DNA of 55,521 nt, from positions 1 to 55,521 of the forward strand of contig NZ_JAKSXX010000061.1 in NCBI RefSeq assembly GCF_022829385.1, read 5' to 3'. Numbering within the stretch: position 1 is the first letter of the stretch; each line of letters begins with the position of its first letter. Under the pieces are notes generated by a model. The model was not told the DNA's origin, ran no database searches, and saw only the letters and a list, made by a program, of their open reading frames with translations. The DNA comes from Methylobacterium sp. J-070 (GTDB taxonomy: Bacteria; Pseudomonadota; Alphaproteobacteria; Rhizobiales; Beijerinckiaceae). The translations under genes and the position numbers were made by a program. Shown here one piece after another: positions 41,290 to 53,686 of this stretch.

Positions 41290-42459
41290 ATGTCAAAGCT
41301 CTTCGCGAAACAGCCCCTCCGGCAACGCGCGATCCTCGCCCTGTATGTCGGCACGGTCGCGGTCACGCTCATCGCGGTGGCGGCGGCGCATTTCGCCGAC
41401 GCGCAGGCGTTGGCGGATGGGCGCGACGCGGCCGTGCTTCTCGATCTCGTGCGCGAGCAGCAGGGTCTGGCCCAACGCATCGCCTCGCTCGCGGCCCCCG
41501 CCGCCGAGGGAGACGTGGCCTCGGAGTTCCAGCGCGGGCAGGTGGTCAGTCGCTTCGCCCGAACGCACGAAGCCCTGCGCCAGGCCGATCCGTCCCTCCG
41601 GGTCTCGGCATCCTCCGCCGCGGCGTTCCGGGCGCTCTATGCGGACGGCGAGCGTTCTCTCGCAGCGGACGTGCAGGGGTTCCTGGAGCGGATCCGGGCT
41701 GCCGATGGCGGACCGTCGAAGGACCGGACCCGCGGCGACGCCCAGGTCATCGCCGAATTCGCCGGTGAGACCTTCCCGAACCGCCTCGACGCCCTCACCA
41801 AGACCTATCTCCGCGCCGCCGCGGCGCGGGTGGACGCCCTCAGCGCCATCGGGAGCGGCCTCAGCCTCCTCGCCCTGCTGGCGCTCGCGGTCCAGGGTCT
41901 GGCCCTCGCATGGCCGATGTGGCGCCGGTTCGGCCAGTATGATGCGGCGTTCGCGGCCATCGGCGTCACGGACCCGGTCACCGGAGCGCTCACGGCGCAG
42001 AGCTTCACCACGCGGGCGTTGGGTGAGATCCGGCGCGCGCGGCGCTATCGCAGGCCGGTCTCCGTGATGACCATCGCGCCGGCGTTCCCGCCGGAGATGC
42101 TCGACACACGGGCGCTGCAAACCCTGCATGTCCGCCTCTCCGAGACTCTGAGGCCGAGCGATTTCGTCGGGATCCTCGAAGGGGGCGTGATCTCGGTGAT
42201 GCTGCCGGAGACCGATCTCTATGCTGCGGAACTCGCCGGCCACCGCATCGTCCGCGAGTTCGAGAGCCGTCCGATCTCGGTGGACGGCCGAGCCGTGGCC
42301 GTCGACGTGAGGATCGGGACGGCCCAGGTCCGCGCCGACGAAGGCTCCCCCGAGGAGCCGCTGGCGCGGGCGACGGCCGCCTTGCGCGCGGCGCGTGCGG
42401 GAACGGGAGAGCGGGTCGCGGTCAGCCCCCTGCGCGAGCTGCGGCCTGGGCCGGCTTGA
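41290..42459 (+). CDS. Membrane sensor with degenerate GGDEF domain
   Basis: 389 residues. Two membrane helices (13-34 and 186-208) bracket a helical periplasmic region with EQQGLAQRIASLAAPA, similar to the four-helix sensor of PilJ/type IV-pili-like receptors. The cytoplasmic part is GGDEF-like (ITDPVTGALT-type start seen as VTDPVTGALTAQSF), but the active site reads EGGVI (297-301) where GGDEF is expected, so it should not make c-di-GMP. Arg288-Pro-Ser-Asp291 preserves the RxxD inhibitory-site motif, so it may bind c-di-GMP and act as an effector. It lies immediately after the active GGDEF-EAL gene. Confidence 0.85.
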   Translation: MSKLFAKQPLRQRAILALYVGTVAVTLIAVAAAHFADAQALADGRDAAVLLDLVREQQGLAQRIASLAAPAAEGDVASEFQRGQVVSRFARTHEALRQADPSLRVSASSAAAFRALYADGERSLAADVQGFLERIRAADGGPSKDRTRGDAQVIAEFAGETFPNRLDALTKTYLRAAAARVDALSAIGSGLSLLALLALAVQGLALAWPMWRRFGQYDAAFAAIGVTDPVTGALTAQSFTTRALGEIRRARRYRRPVSVMTIAPAFPPEMLDTRALQTLHVRLSETLRPSDFVGILEGGVISVMLPETDLYAAELAGHRIVREFESRPISVDGRAVAVDVRIGTAQVRADEGSPEEPLARATAALRAARAGTGERVAVSPLRELRPGPA

Positions 42460-42507
42460 CGCGCTCCCGCGGCCGGTCCGATGCCGGCGCTCGGCCTCGG
42501 AGGTGGA

Positions 42508-45660
<3,153 letters not shown>

Positions 45661-45993
45661 CCTGAGACTGTCGCGCGCGATCAGACCCGACAATCCTTAG
45701 CGTTGTCCTCCATTTGCGAGCCCAACCCCGGTCCACCCACGCCTCGAGCCCGTGAAAAGTCCGGAGAACGGCCGGCGGCTCTCACATTCGGAAGCTTTGG
45801 AGTCGTCCAGAAGACCGGTTGGCGACCAGCGGCGACCGCTCCGACCGGTCAAGCCGGCCATCCACGGAGCCAAATTTTTAACCCCAACGATAAATATTCC
45901 CGGCTGATTTAGTGCGGCTTACAGGTCGGATCGTGCATATCGGCCAACTGCTGATGGGATGGCCAGCACGCTCTTCCTGTATACGCTCCGGAG

Positions 45994-46386
45994 ATGGATA
46001 TGCGCGCCGCACCTCTTATCGTTGTTGCTGATGACGACACGATTACCCGTTCGATCATCAACCTCAAATTGAAGAGCCGCGGATACGACGTGATCACCGC
46101 CTCCGACGGCAGTGACGCGCTCCGGGCGATCCAGGCGGAGGCACCGGATCTCGTCGTCCTCGATGCGATGATGCCGGGCATCGACGGTTTCGAGCTGTTG
46201 CGGCAGATCAAGGCGACGCCCGAGACGGCCGGCACCTTGGTGGTGATGTTGACGTCCAGGAAGCTGGAACAGGACATCGTCGGCGCACTGAATGCCGGCG
46301 CAAGCGACTACCTTGTGAAACCTTTCATCCCCGAGGAGCTCGCAGCGCGGATCTCCCGCTTGATACCCATCAACAGAGCTCAGTGA
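45994..46386 (+). CDS. Stand-alone response-regulator receiver (CheY/DivK-like)
   Basis: 130 residues, receiver domain only. The acidic pocket is Asp13-Asp14-Asp15 region (VVADDDTITRS), the phospho-acceptor is Asp57 in LVVLDAMMPGIDGF, the Thr87 switch and Lys109 in YLVKPF are kept. No output domain, so it should signal by protein contact. It lies divergently 333 bases from the hybrid kinase and could be the outlet of its Hpt. The downstream side runs into IS5 debris. The intergenic 45661-45993 has an A/T-rich patch (about 45870-45910) that suits divergent promoters. Confidence 0.92.
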   Translation: MDMRAAPLIVVADDDTITRSIINLKLKSRGYDVITASDGSDALRAIQAEAPDLVVLDAMMPGIDGFELLRQIKATPETAGTLVVMLTSRKLEQDIVGALNAGASDYLVKPFIPEELAARISRLIPINRAQ

Positions 46387-46479
46387 GGCGAGGGGATTCC
46401 ATCTATCCGAGCGGGCCTCTCTCCCGGCGACTGGCAAACCCCCGCCCTGGAATTTTTCACAGCCCTCTATCCGCGGCGT

Positions 46480-47241
46480 CGCAGCATCGAGCGGCTGATG
46501 GAGACCGAGGGGGCCCGCGCCTCCCGGCCGGGGTTGTTGGCGCTCAAGCCGGTCAAGGGGCTGTTGTCGAGTGACCACGTCTCGGTGAAGGGCACGCGGA
46601 TCGAAGCCAGGGCGTCGATGAAGAGCTTCCGGCCCAGGGACGGCTCGGGCGAGCCCCCGGGTCCGGGCCGCAACGGCGAACGCGACTTCCGCAAGGAGAC
46701 GCGCTCGAACCAGACCCGTGCCTCGACCACGGACGCGCGGCTCTTCCGCAAGGGGATGGGCGCGAGAGCCGGCCGTGCCTCATGGTCACGCGCTGATGGA
46801 GAACCGCCACGGCCTGGTGGTGGCGACCCTCACCCACGCCACCGGCACCGCCGAGTGGGAGGCGGCCCTGCCGATGCTGGAGCGCCGGGCGCGCCGGCAC
46901 CGGATCACGCTTGGGGCGGACAAGGCCTACGACGTCGAGGCGTTCGTGGGAGCGTTGCGGACGCGGCGGGTGAGCCCGCACATCGCCGTCAACGGGGCGG
47001 TGTCGAGGACCGGCCGGGTGCGCAAGACCGCCATCGATGGCCGCACGACGCGATACGCGGGCTACGCGACCAGCCTACGCTGCCGCAACCGGATCGAGGA
47101 GGCCTTTGGCTGGATCAAAGCTCAGGCCGGGCTGACGAAGGTCAAGCTCAGGACAGGCCAGGGTCGAAGCGCTATTCGCGGATCAATCGGGGATACTGTG
47201 ATCGCTCGGCCTGCCCCATAGTCGAAGCTGCCCAAAGCTGA
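46480..47241 (+). pseudogene. IS5-type transposase remnant (C-terminal part, frameshifted)
   Basis: The first frame gives RLMETEGARASRPGLLALKP, GLLSSDHVSVKGTRIEARAS and MKSFRPRDGSGEPPGPGRNG. A shift near 46760-46790 moves it to a second frame with PHGHALMENRHGLVVATLTH, RRHRITLGADKAYDVEAFVG and AIDGRTTRYAGYATSLRCRN then RIEEAFGWIKAQAGL. These are consecutive parts of a widespread alphaproteobacterial IS5-type transposase. The N-terminal third is missing, and a short LPKAD-type end (about 47225) is out of place. The remnant is dead. It overlaps, by about 12 codons, the N-terminal piece of the same family found at 2015-2190 on the other strand. Confidence 0.8.
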
Positions 47242-47474
47242 TGCCGGCCTGCCGCGAAAGGATTTTTCCGGACTGAGATGGGCGACGTGAGTCGAACGCT
47301 TCGTATGACAAACTGCAGATCGGATATCGAATTTGTGAGTTCAGATATGCGCGCCTAAACTCGATATCGCATTCGCAGATTACCTAATAAATAGCAATTA
47401 TTTGTGTCGGCATTATTGAGTGACAAGTCTAAGATTTGTAAAGGGCATTGATATTTTAAATCTACAATGAACAT
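47242..47474. other. A/T-rich intergenic stretch
   Basis: No gene is seen. From about 47290 the sequence is clearly A/T-rich compared with the rest of the window, which marks the boundary of the IS debris and may be foreign. It is downstream of the cytochrome P460 gene. Confidence 0.4.
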
Positions 47475-48002
47475 CTATGGTGCGTAATACGTAAAGACAA
47501 AATCATTGTCTTTCGATACGCGGGCGTGACACGGTGCGCAGGTTTTCATCAGGTCCTCGCTCGGATTGGGCCTGCCATTCTCGAATTGGCCGTATCCCCA
47601 GCCACCCGTCTCCACGTATTTCTTGGAGTCTTTGACGCTAAATTGAACATTGGTCGGTGAACCAGGAACGAAGGACTGGCTTTGTCCAAAAATCGCATTG
47701 TTCTCAGGTGAAGGCACATACTCCCAAGCCAGTCGCGCGATGATCGCGCCATCCGGGAAAGGGCGCGTTCCGTCTCGATAGGCCTGTATCGCGATATCAT
47801 TTCCGAGTACGGCGCGGATGTCGTTGAGGCTGCCAGCTTCGTGAGCCACACTGATCATCTGCCACTCGCGATACCCGGCAGGAAGTCTGATGCCGAAGAC
47901 CGGCGAAGCATTGTCGTCAGCCCCTCCGACCGCGAAGGGAGTGAAGGCGCCGATGCAGGCGCCCACGACGCGGGCCCCCAACCGGATAGATGCCGTCCTC
48001 AT
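47475..48002 (-). CDS. Cytochrome P460 family protein
   Basis: 175 residues from an ATG with an AGGAGG site. A signal peptide (about 1-28) exports it. The single c-type haem motif is CAPCH in MKTCAPCHARVSKDN near the C-terminus, with YREWQMISVAHE, IARLAWEYVPSPEN, KYVETGGWGYGQFENGRP before it, as in P460-like cytochromes. Classical P460 proteins oxidise hydroxylamine and use a Lys-haem cross-link; several family members lack that activity, and the cross-linking Lys cannot be assigned by eye. It stands alone between IS debris and a hydrolase gene. Confidence 0.88.
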   Translation of the reverse strand: MRTASIRLGARVVGACIGAFTPFAVGGADDNASPVFGIRLPAGYREWQMISVAHEAGSLNDIRAVLGNDIAIQAYRDGTRPFPDGAIIARLAWEYVPSPENNAIFGQSQSFVPGSPTNVQFSVKDSKKYVETGGWGYGQFENGRPNPSEDLMKTCAPCHARVSKDNDFVFTYYAP

Positions 48003-48165
48003 GGCGCCCTCCTGCCTCGGACTCAAGTACAGAACCATTCCTTCATCGAAACGGGTCCGTGGCAATTGCCAACCGGTCCGTTCCAGCGGCGTCGGCAGGG
48101 CCGCCGCGCTTCAACCGAGAACCCGCCACGCGGGTTCGTCGCGTCGGTTCCGGCAGCCCCCGGAC

Positions 48166-49053
<888 letters not shown>

Positions 49054-49153
49054 GCAGCCCCCTTCGCATTGAATCGTTCGGTCGAAGTTACCGTATTGTG
49101 ATCGGAACCAGAATGCCTAAGCTGCGCAATCCTTGATTTCGCGGGGCGAAGCA

Positions 49154-50176
49154 ATGATCGACCGTCTCGACGCGATGCGGGTGTTCGTCGTCGCTCTGGA
49201 CGAGGGGAGCCTCGCCTCCGCCGGTCGACGGCTGAATCGCTCGCCGGCCGCCGTGACCCGGGCCGTCGCCGCTTTGGAGAACCATGTCGGCGTGCGGCTG
49301 CTGCATCGGACGACACGACGGTTGCAGTTGACCGAGGCGGGCGAGCGGTACGCCGCCGTCTGCCGCCGGGTGCTGACGGACTTGGACGAAGCCGACCTCG
49401 CCGTCGCCGGGAACCGGGCTGCCCCTCGGGGCGTCCTCACCGTCACCGCGCCCGTGATGTTTGGGACACGCGTTCTACGCCCGGTCGTGGGCGCGTTCCT
49501 GAGAGCGTATCCAGCGATGCAGGTCCGCTACCTGCTGCTCAATCGGATGACGAACCTCGTCGATGAAGGCATCGATGTCGCGCTCCGGATTGCCCCATTG
49601 CAGGAGTCCAACCAGATCGCGGTACGCATCGGCGCGGTGCGCCGCGTCCTGTGTGCATCACCGACGTATCTGGCTGGCCGACCGCCGATCGAGTGCCTGT
49701 CCGATCTGGCCCATCACGCCTGCATCGGGATCGAGCCGACAAGCCCGAACGATATCTGGAGCTTCCCGCCCGCACCCGGCGGCAGGATCGCCCGCACGGT
49801 CCGCGTCAAGCCGCGCCTGATGGTCAACACCGACGAGGCCGCCGTCAGCGCGGCGGTCGACGGCGAAGGCATCGTCCGGATCTTCTCCTACAAGATCCAG
49901 CGTGAAGTCGCGGTCGGCAGCTTAGTCGTCCTGCTTCCCGCGGACGAGCCGCCGCCGGTGCCCGTGCACCTCGTCACATTGCCCGACCGCCTGTCTCTTG
50001 CCAAAGTGCGAGCTTTCATCGATTTCGCCGCTGCCCGGCTCCGGGCTAATCTCGACGACATCGCGGCACGCCCCGAAGACCGACGCTGCGACGGAGACCC
50101 GCGCGACGCCGACATCCCGCATCTCCGAGAGATGCCTCGCCAGGATGCCGCTGACCCTCTGTTCAGGTCGCCATGA
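49154..50176 (+). CDS. LysR-family regulator
   Basis: 340 residues. HTH at 1-60 (MIDRLDAMRVFVVALDEGSLASAGRRLNRSPAAVTRAVAALENHVGVRLLHRTTRR). The effector domain follows (VLTVTAPVMFGTRVLRPVVGAFLRAYPAMQVRYLLLNR, DLVDEGIDVALRIA-type segment, VAVRIGAVRRVLCASPTYL), as in the usual periplasmic-binding-fold co-inducer domain. It has a C-terminal tail of about 35 charged residues past the normal end. It is divergent from the dehalogenase-like hydrolase and should regulate it. Confidence 0.92.
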   Translation: MIDRLDAMRVFVVALDEGSLASAGRRLNRSPAAVTRAVAALENHVGVRLLHRTTRRLQLTEAGERYAAVCRRVLTDLDEADLAVAGNRAAPRGVLTVTAPVMFGTRVLRPVVGAFLRAYPAMQVRYLLLNRMTNLVDEGIDVALRIAPLQESNQIAVRIGAVRRVLCASPTYLAGRPPIECLSDLAHHACIGIEPTSPNDIWSFPPAPGGRIARTVRVKPRLMVNTDEAAVSAAVDGEGIVRIFSYKIQREVAVGSLVVLLPADEPPPVPVHLVTLPDRLSLAKVRAFIDFAAARLRANLDDIAARPEDRRCDGDPRDADIPHLREMPRQDAADPLFRSP

Positions 50177-50212
50177 CGGATCGGCGGGCGGATCCGACGC
50201 CCGCCCACGGCG

Positions 50213-51715
50213 TCATCGCCTCACCTGCGGGTCGTCCTGCGTGACGCGGCTGCGCAGTGTGAAGACGCCGCTGCCGGATAGGATGGCACTCCGGGCGAGG
50301 AGACGGCCGCTCTGCCAGTTGGATAGCCCGAGTTCGGGCTGGTTCAGGGCGTACTGACCGTCGACCCAGCGGGTAAACCCGTCGCCCACGAAGGGCGCGT
50401 TCACCGTTTCGTAGAAGCGGCGATGCGCCTCGGGATCCCGGCTGATCAGTGATGCGGCGAAACGCGGGCTGTGGCGATTGAACAGCGATATCGCATGGTC
50501 GAGATCATCCACGATCTTCAGGCTGACCTCGGGCGTGTCCTCCCATTCCCACTCGTGGCCGAGGTCAACCTCCGACTGAATCTCCGTGAGGGGCTCCGTG
50601 CGCTCACCCTCGGCGCGCCTGACCCGGACGGTGGCGGTGCGCCAGCCGTGCGGCAGAACGGACTCGTCGCCCGCCACCACGTGCAGCCTGCATCCGAATC
50701 CGCGTGCCCGGCCGGCGGATTCCAGTGCCGCCAGGAAAACCGGCACCAGATCAGTCGCCCGGGCGCGGTGGATGCAGCACACGTTCAGGGTGTTGCAGAC
50801 CTTCCGGTCCAAGGACGCTCCGACCGCCGCGGCGAAGCGCTCCGGATCCGCGTCGCGGTCGGCAACCATCCAGGCCCCGCCGGTTCCGTGCAGACTGACC
50901 GCCGTGCCGGCCTGCCGGGCGACGCTTCCGAGCTGGGCGACGGCCTGCCCTGACCCCCGCGCCACCGCCAGCGAGAGGCGACGGTCCGCGAAGAGCGCCC
51001 AGCCGGTCGACCGTTCAGGGCTCTCGACAAGCGAGATGGCCCCCGGCGGAAGGCCGGCCTCATCGAGGGCAGGGGCGAGGGCGTGCTGCATGATCGCCTG
51101 TGCGGTGCCGAGCGCGTCGCTGCCGATGCGGAAGACGGCGGTGTTGCCGCCGCGCAAGACGCCCGCGGCATCGGCGAGCACGTTTGGGCGTCCCTCGAAC
51201 ACGAAGCCCACCACGCCAAGTGGCGCTGCCACCTGCTCGACCGTCCAGCCCGGATGGGCGATACGTTCGACGACGCGACCTCGCAGCGTCTCGCTGTCAC
51301 GCCACGCCCGAAGGCCCGCGATCATGTCCTGCCGCATCCGGTCCGTGGCGACGAGGCGGGTCGTCGAGCGGCCACCGGACTGCGCACGAGCGACATCCTG
51401 CCGGTTCGCCTCCGCGATCGCCCCCCAGGCCGAGCGGTCTTCGAGGTGCGTGGCGAAAAGATCGAAGAACTGGTCGATGGCCCGGTCCGGTACGGCCGCC
51501 ATCGCCAGGAAGGCCGCGTGGGCGCGGTCCACCGCGACGGCGGCCAGAGCGATCTGCGCCGCGGGTATATGCAGGAGGTCTCCGGTCTCCTGCAGAACCA
51601 GCAGATGATCCCCGGGCTGGAAGGCCTTCGCGATCTCCGGCGTAATCATCGTTACGCGGTCACCGCCGAATGGCACAGGCGTTCCCGCTACAAGGCGCGT
51701 GATGGTGGTGCTCAT
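50213..51715 (-). CDS. ProA-like aldehyde dehydrogenase
   Basis: 500 residues. The core matches glutamate-5-semialdehyde dehydrogenase (ProA): VAAPLGVVGFVFEGRPNVLADAAGVLRGGNTAVFRIGSDALGTAQAI, ALFADRRLSLAVARGSGQAVAQLGS, the catalytic Cys in KVCNTLNVCCIHR, ISLFNRHSPRFAASLIS and a ProA-like end. A typical ProA has about 420 residues, so about 60 extra residues form an N-terminal addition (GTPVPFGGDRVTMITPEIAK, PGDHLLVLQETGDLLHIPAA). No proB is nearby. It is probably a specialised relative that reduces or oxidises another semialdehyde or acyl phosphate. It converges on the LysR gene. Confidence 0.85.
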   Translation of the reverse strand: MSTTITRLVAGTPVPFGGDRVTMITPEIAKAFQPGDHLLVLQETGDLLHIPAAQIALAAVAVDRAHAAFLAMAAVPDRAIDQFFDLFATHLEDRSAWGAIAEANRQDVARAQSGGRSTTRLVATDRMRQDMIAGLRAWRDSETLRGRVVERIAHPGWTVEQVAAPLGVVGFVFEGRPNVLADAAGVLRGGNTAVFRIGSDALGTAQAIMQHALAPALDEAGLPPGAISLVESPERSTGWALFADRRLSLAVARGSGQAVAQLGSVARQAGTAVSLHGTGGAWMVADRDADPERFAAAVGASLDRKVCNTLNVCCIHRARATDLVPVFLAALESAGRARGFGCRLHVVAGDESVLPHGWRTATVRVRRAEGERTEPLTEIQSEVDLGHEWEWEDTPEVSLKIVDDLDHAISLFNRHSPRFAASLISRDPEAHRRFYETVNAPFVGDGFTRWVDGQYALNQPELGLSNWQSGRLLARSAILSGSGVFTLRSRVTQDDPQVRR

Positions 51716-52241
51716 GGGCGCGGGGCATAGGACAAACTCGGTGCGAAGACCAAGCCGTGGCGCCGCCGAACGACGTCACCTGTTTGAACGGTGGGTGCAG
51801 GCGCGGCGCGCCGGGTGTCATGCATCTAGCCTGCCATCGAACGTGCCGGCACGGGCGCATGAGGGTCGAGGTGCTGCCCGCCGATCTGAACTACATGGCG
51901 AAGCTGTATCGCCTCCGGCTACGAAGCTCCCATGGAGCGAGAGCCGAGTTCAACCCTCCGCAGCCGCTTAGAAACCGAGACGCTCGCCAAGATCGGCCGG
52001 TCCCGCAGCCGAGCCGGGCTTGGTCGGCAGAGGGCACAACACCTCAGGTCTGACTATACAATCCGCCCTTCGGCAAGCTCGGCCGCCAACGAGTCTTCAA
52101 CCGCATCCACCCACCGTGGTAACTTGACGGACTTCAGAATGCATCTGCAGATGTAAATCTTTTATGCCTCTATTGCCGATACAAATCATTCCAACATATC
52201 GGCCATTGCTATCGCGTCTGGCAGTCACCTCTACCCTTCCA
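51716..52241. other. Gene-poor stretch with repeat fragment
   Basis: No coding frame with family character is seen here on either strand. It contains a 16-base copy (52065-52080) of part of the repeat found at 2109-2133, and a 12-bp palindrome CATCTGCAGATG at 52142-52153. The left edge should hold the ProA-like gene's promoter. Confidence 0.4.
52065..52080. repeat. Partial copy of the 25-bp dispersed repeat
   Basis: GCCCTTCGGCAAGCTC is identical to the first 16 bases of the unit inserted in the transposase remnant at 2109-2133. It lies in gene-poor sequence. Confidence 0.45.
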
Positions 52242-52508
52242 TCACTCGTCGAGGACGCGGTCGATCCCTGCGGTGAACGCGATGCCAGCGGGGTAGCCCC
52301 TGAGTTTGATGCCGCATTCCTCATCGCCTGCAGCGTGAGCCACCTCCTGATCGCCGCCACCGCGCTCCATCCCTGAAGAGACCTTCCGCAGCTCGATCAG
52401 GACGGCGCGAACGACTTCACGGGCGAGCGATCCTGGCGCGAGGTCCTGACCGAACTCGGAGATGAGCGACTCCGCCACATCGCACAGTTGTTTCATGTGA
52501 TCGTTCAT
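52242..52508 (-). CDS. Small hypothetical protein
   Basis: 88 residues from an ATG with GGAGGG upstream. The first half (MNDHMKQLCDVAESLISEF, LAPGSLAREVVRAVLIELRKV) looks like two amphipathic helices; the second half is Gly-rich and polar. No membrane segment, no known motif. It stands alone between gene-poor stretches and is unlike the accessory genes around it. Family not recognised. Confidence 0.5.
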   Translation of the reverse strand: MNDHMKQLCDVAESLISEFGQDLAPGSLAREVVRAVLIELRKVSSGMERGGGDQEVAHAAGDEECGIKLRGYPAGIAFTAGIDRVLDE

Positions 52509-52820
52509 CGAATGTCCCTCCAAACCCCACGAGTGCTCCTATGACATTGCTCCGACTCCGACAGATTTGCCGCCCGACTGGTCGTCAGCATTGCTCGTGA
52601 CCGCTGGCCGCCGTGCCGGCAACTCAGCCAACAAGAACGGCTGCTATCCATTCAACTCGGCCAACCGCTTCGTGCCGACAACAACAGGCGCGTGGGGCCG
52701 CTGGCCCGCCTCCCAGCGACAGCGGGTGCAATGGGGCGGACGTCATGAGGAAGGCCGCCACCGGCCGTGGCTCAACGCCTAGAGGCAAACCTTCGGCTCC
52801 ACGCGCACCCAAGCGTCAAC
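52509..52820. other. Intergenic region right of small hypothetical gene
   Basis: About 310 bases with no supported gene. It should include the promoter of the small hypothetical protein at its left edge; its right edge is the 3' side of the chloroperoxidase-like gene. No clear terminator was seen. Confidence 0.35.
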
Positions 52821-53657
52821 TCATGCTCTCACGAAGGCGAGCACGTCCGCGTTGAGCACGTCCGCGTTGATTGTCAGCATGCCGTGGCCATAGCCGGGAT
52901 AAGTCTTCAGCGTGCCCTTGCGCAGCAGCTTGATCGACTTCGGCGCCGCCGCGACGATCGGCACGATCTGATCGTCCTCGCCGTGCAGCACCAGCGTCGG
53001 CACGCCGATCGACTTCAAATCCTCGGTCTGGTCGGTCTCTGAGAACGCCTTGATGCCTTCGTAGTGCGCCAGGGCAGAGCCCATCATGGCTTGCCGCCAC
53101 CAGTTCCGGACCACACCCTGCTGGACCTGCGCGCCATCGCGGTTGAAGCCGTAGAACGGGCCCGAAGGGACGTCGAGGAAGAAACCGGCGCGGTTGTTTG
53201 CCAGCGCTTGGCGGAAGCCGTCGAACACCTCGATCGGCTGTCCTTCCGGATTAGCTGCGGTCTTCAGCATCAATGGCGGCACGGCGCTCACCAGCACCGC
53301 CTTGGCCACGCGACCCTGGGGCTCGCCGTATCGCGCGACGTAGCGTGTGGCCTCGCCGCCGCCGGTGGAGTGGCCGATATGGATGGCGTTCCTAAGATCG
53401 AGATGCGCGACTACGGCGGCGGCGTCGGCCGCGTAGTGGTCCATGTCGTGCCCGACCGAAACCTGCGCCGAGCGGCCGTGGCCGCGGCGGTCGTGGGCGA
53501 CGACACGGTAGCCGTGCTTGAGAAAGAACAACATCTGCGTGTCCCAGTCGTCTGACGAGAGCGGCCAGCCGTGGTGGAACATGATCGGCTGCGCATCCCT
53601 CGGACCCCAGTCCTTGAAATAGATCTCGGCGCCATCCTGGGTAATGATCGTGGCCAT
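52821..53657 (-). CDS. Non-haem chloroperoxidase/arylesterase-like alpha/beta hydrolase
   Basis: 278 residues from an ATG with AGGGAGAAA upstream. The family features are GAEIYFKDWG, MFHHGWPLSSDDWDTQM, VAHDRRGHGRS, the nucleophile elbow IGHSTGGGEATRYVARYG, VLHGEDDQIVP with the acid and YGHGMLTINAD with the His. These proteins are esterases or perhydrolases that can halogenate through peracids in vitro. It is the last gene of the 52.8-55.4 kb set, 29 bases after the metallo-beta-lactamase-fold gene. Confidence 0.92.
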   Translation of the reverse strand: MATIITQDGAEIYFKDWGPRDAQPIMFHHGWPLSSDDWDTQMLFFLKHGYRVVAHDRRGHGRSAQVSVGHDMDHYAADAAAVVAHLDLRNAIHIGHSTGGGEATRYVARYGEPQGRVAKAVLVSAVPPLMLKTAANPEGQPIEVFDGFRQALANNRAGFFLDVPSGPFYGFNRDGAQVQQGVVRNWWRQAMMGSALAHYEGIKAFSETDQTEDLKSIGVPTLVLHGEDDQIVPIVAAAPKSIKLLRKGTLKTYPGYGHGMLTINADVLNADVLAFVRA

Positions 53658-53686
53658 AAAGTTTCTCCCTAATACAAGATGACGGA

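Noticed and set aside
52833..52870. 15-bp exact tandem repeat near the end of the chloroperoxidase-like gene
   Set aside because: It encodes NADVLNADVL, but family members naturally read HADVINADLL here, so it is likely coincidence of codons and not a fresh duplication.
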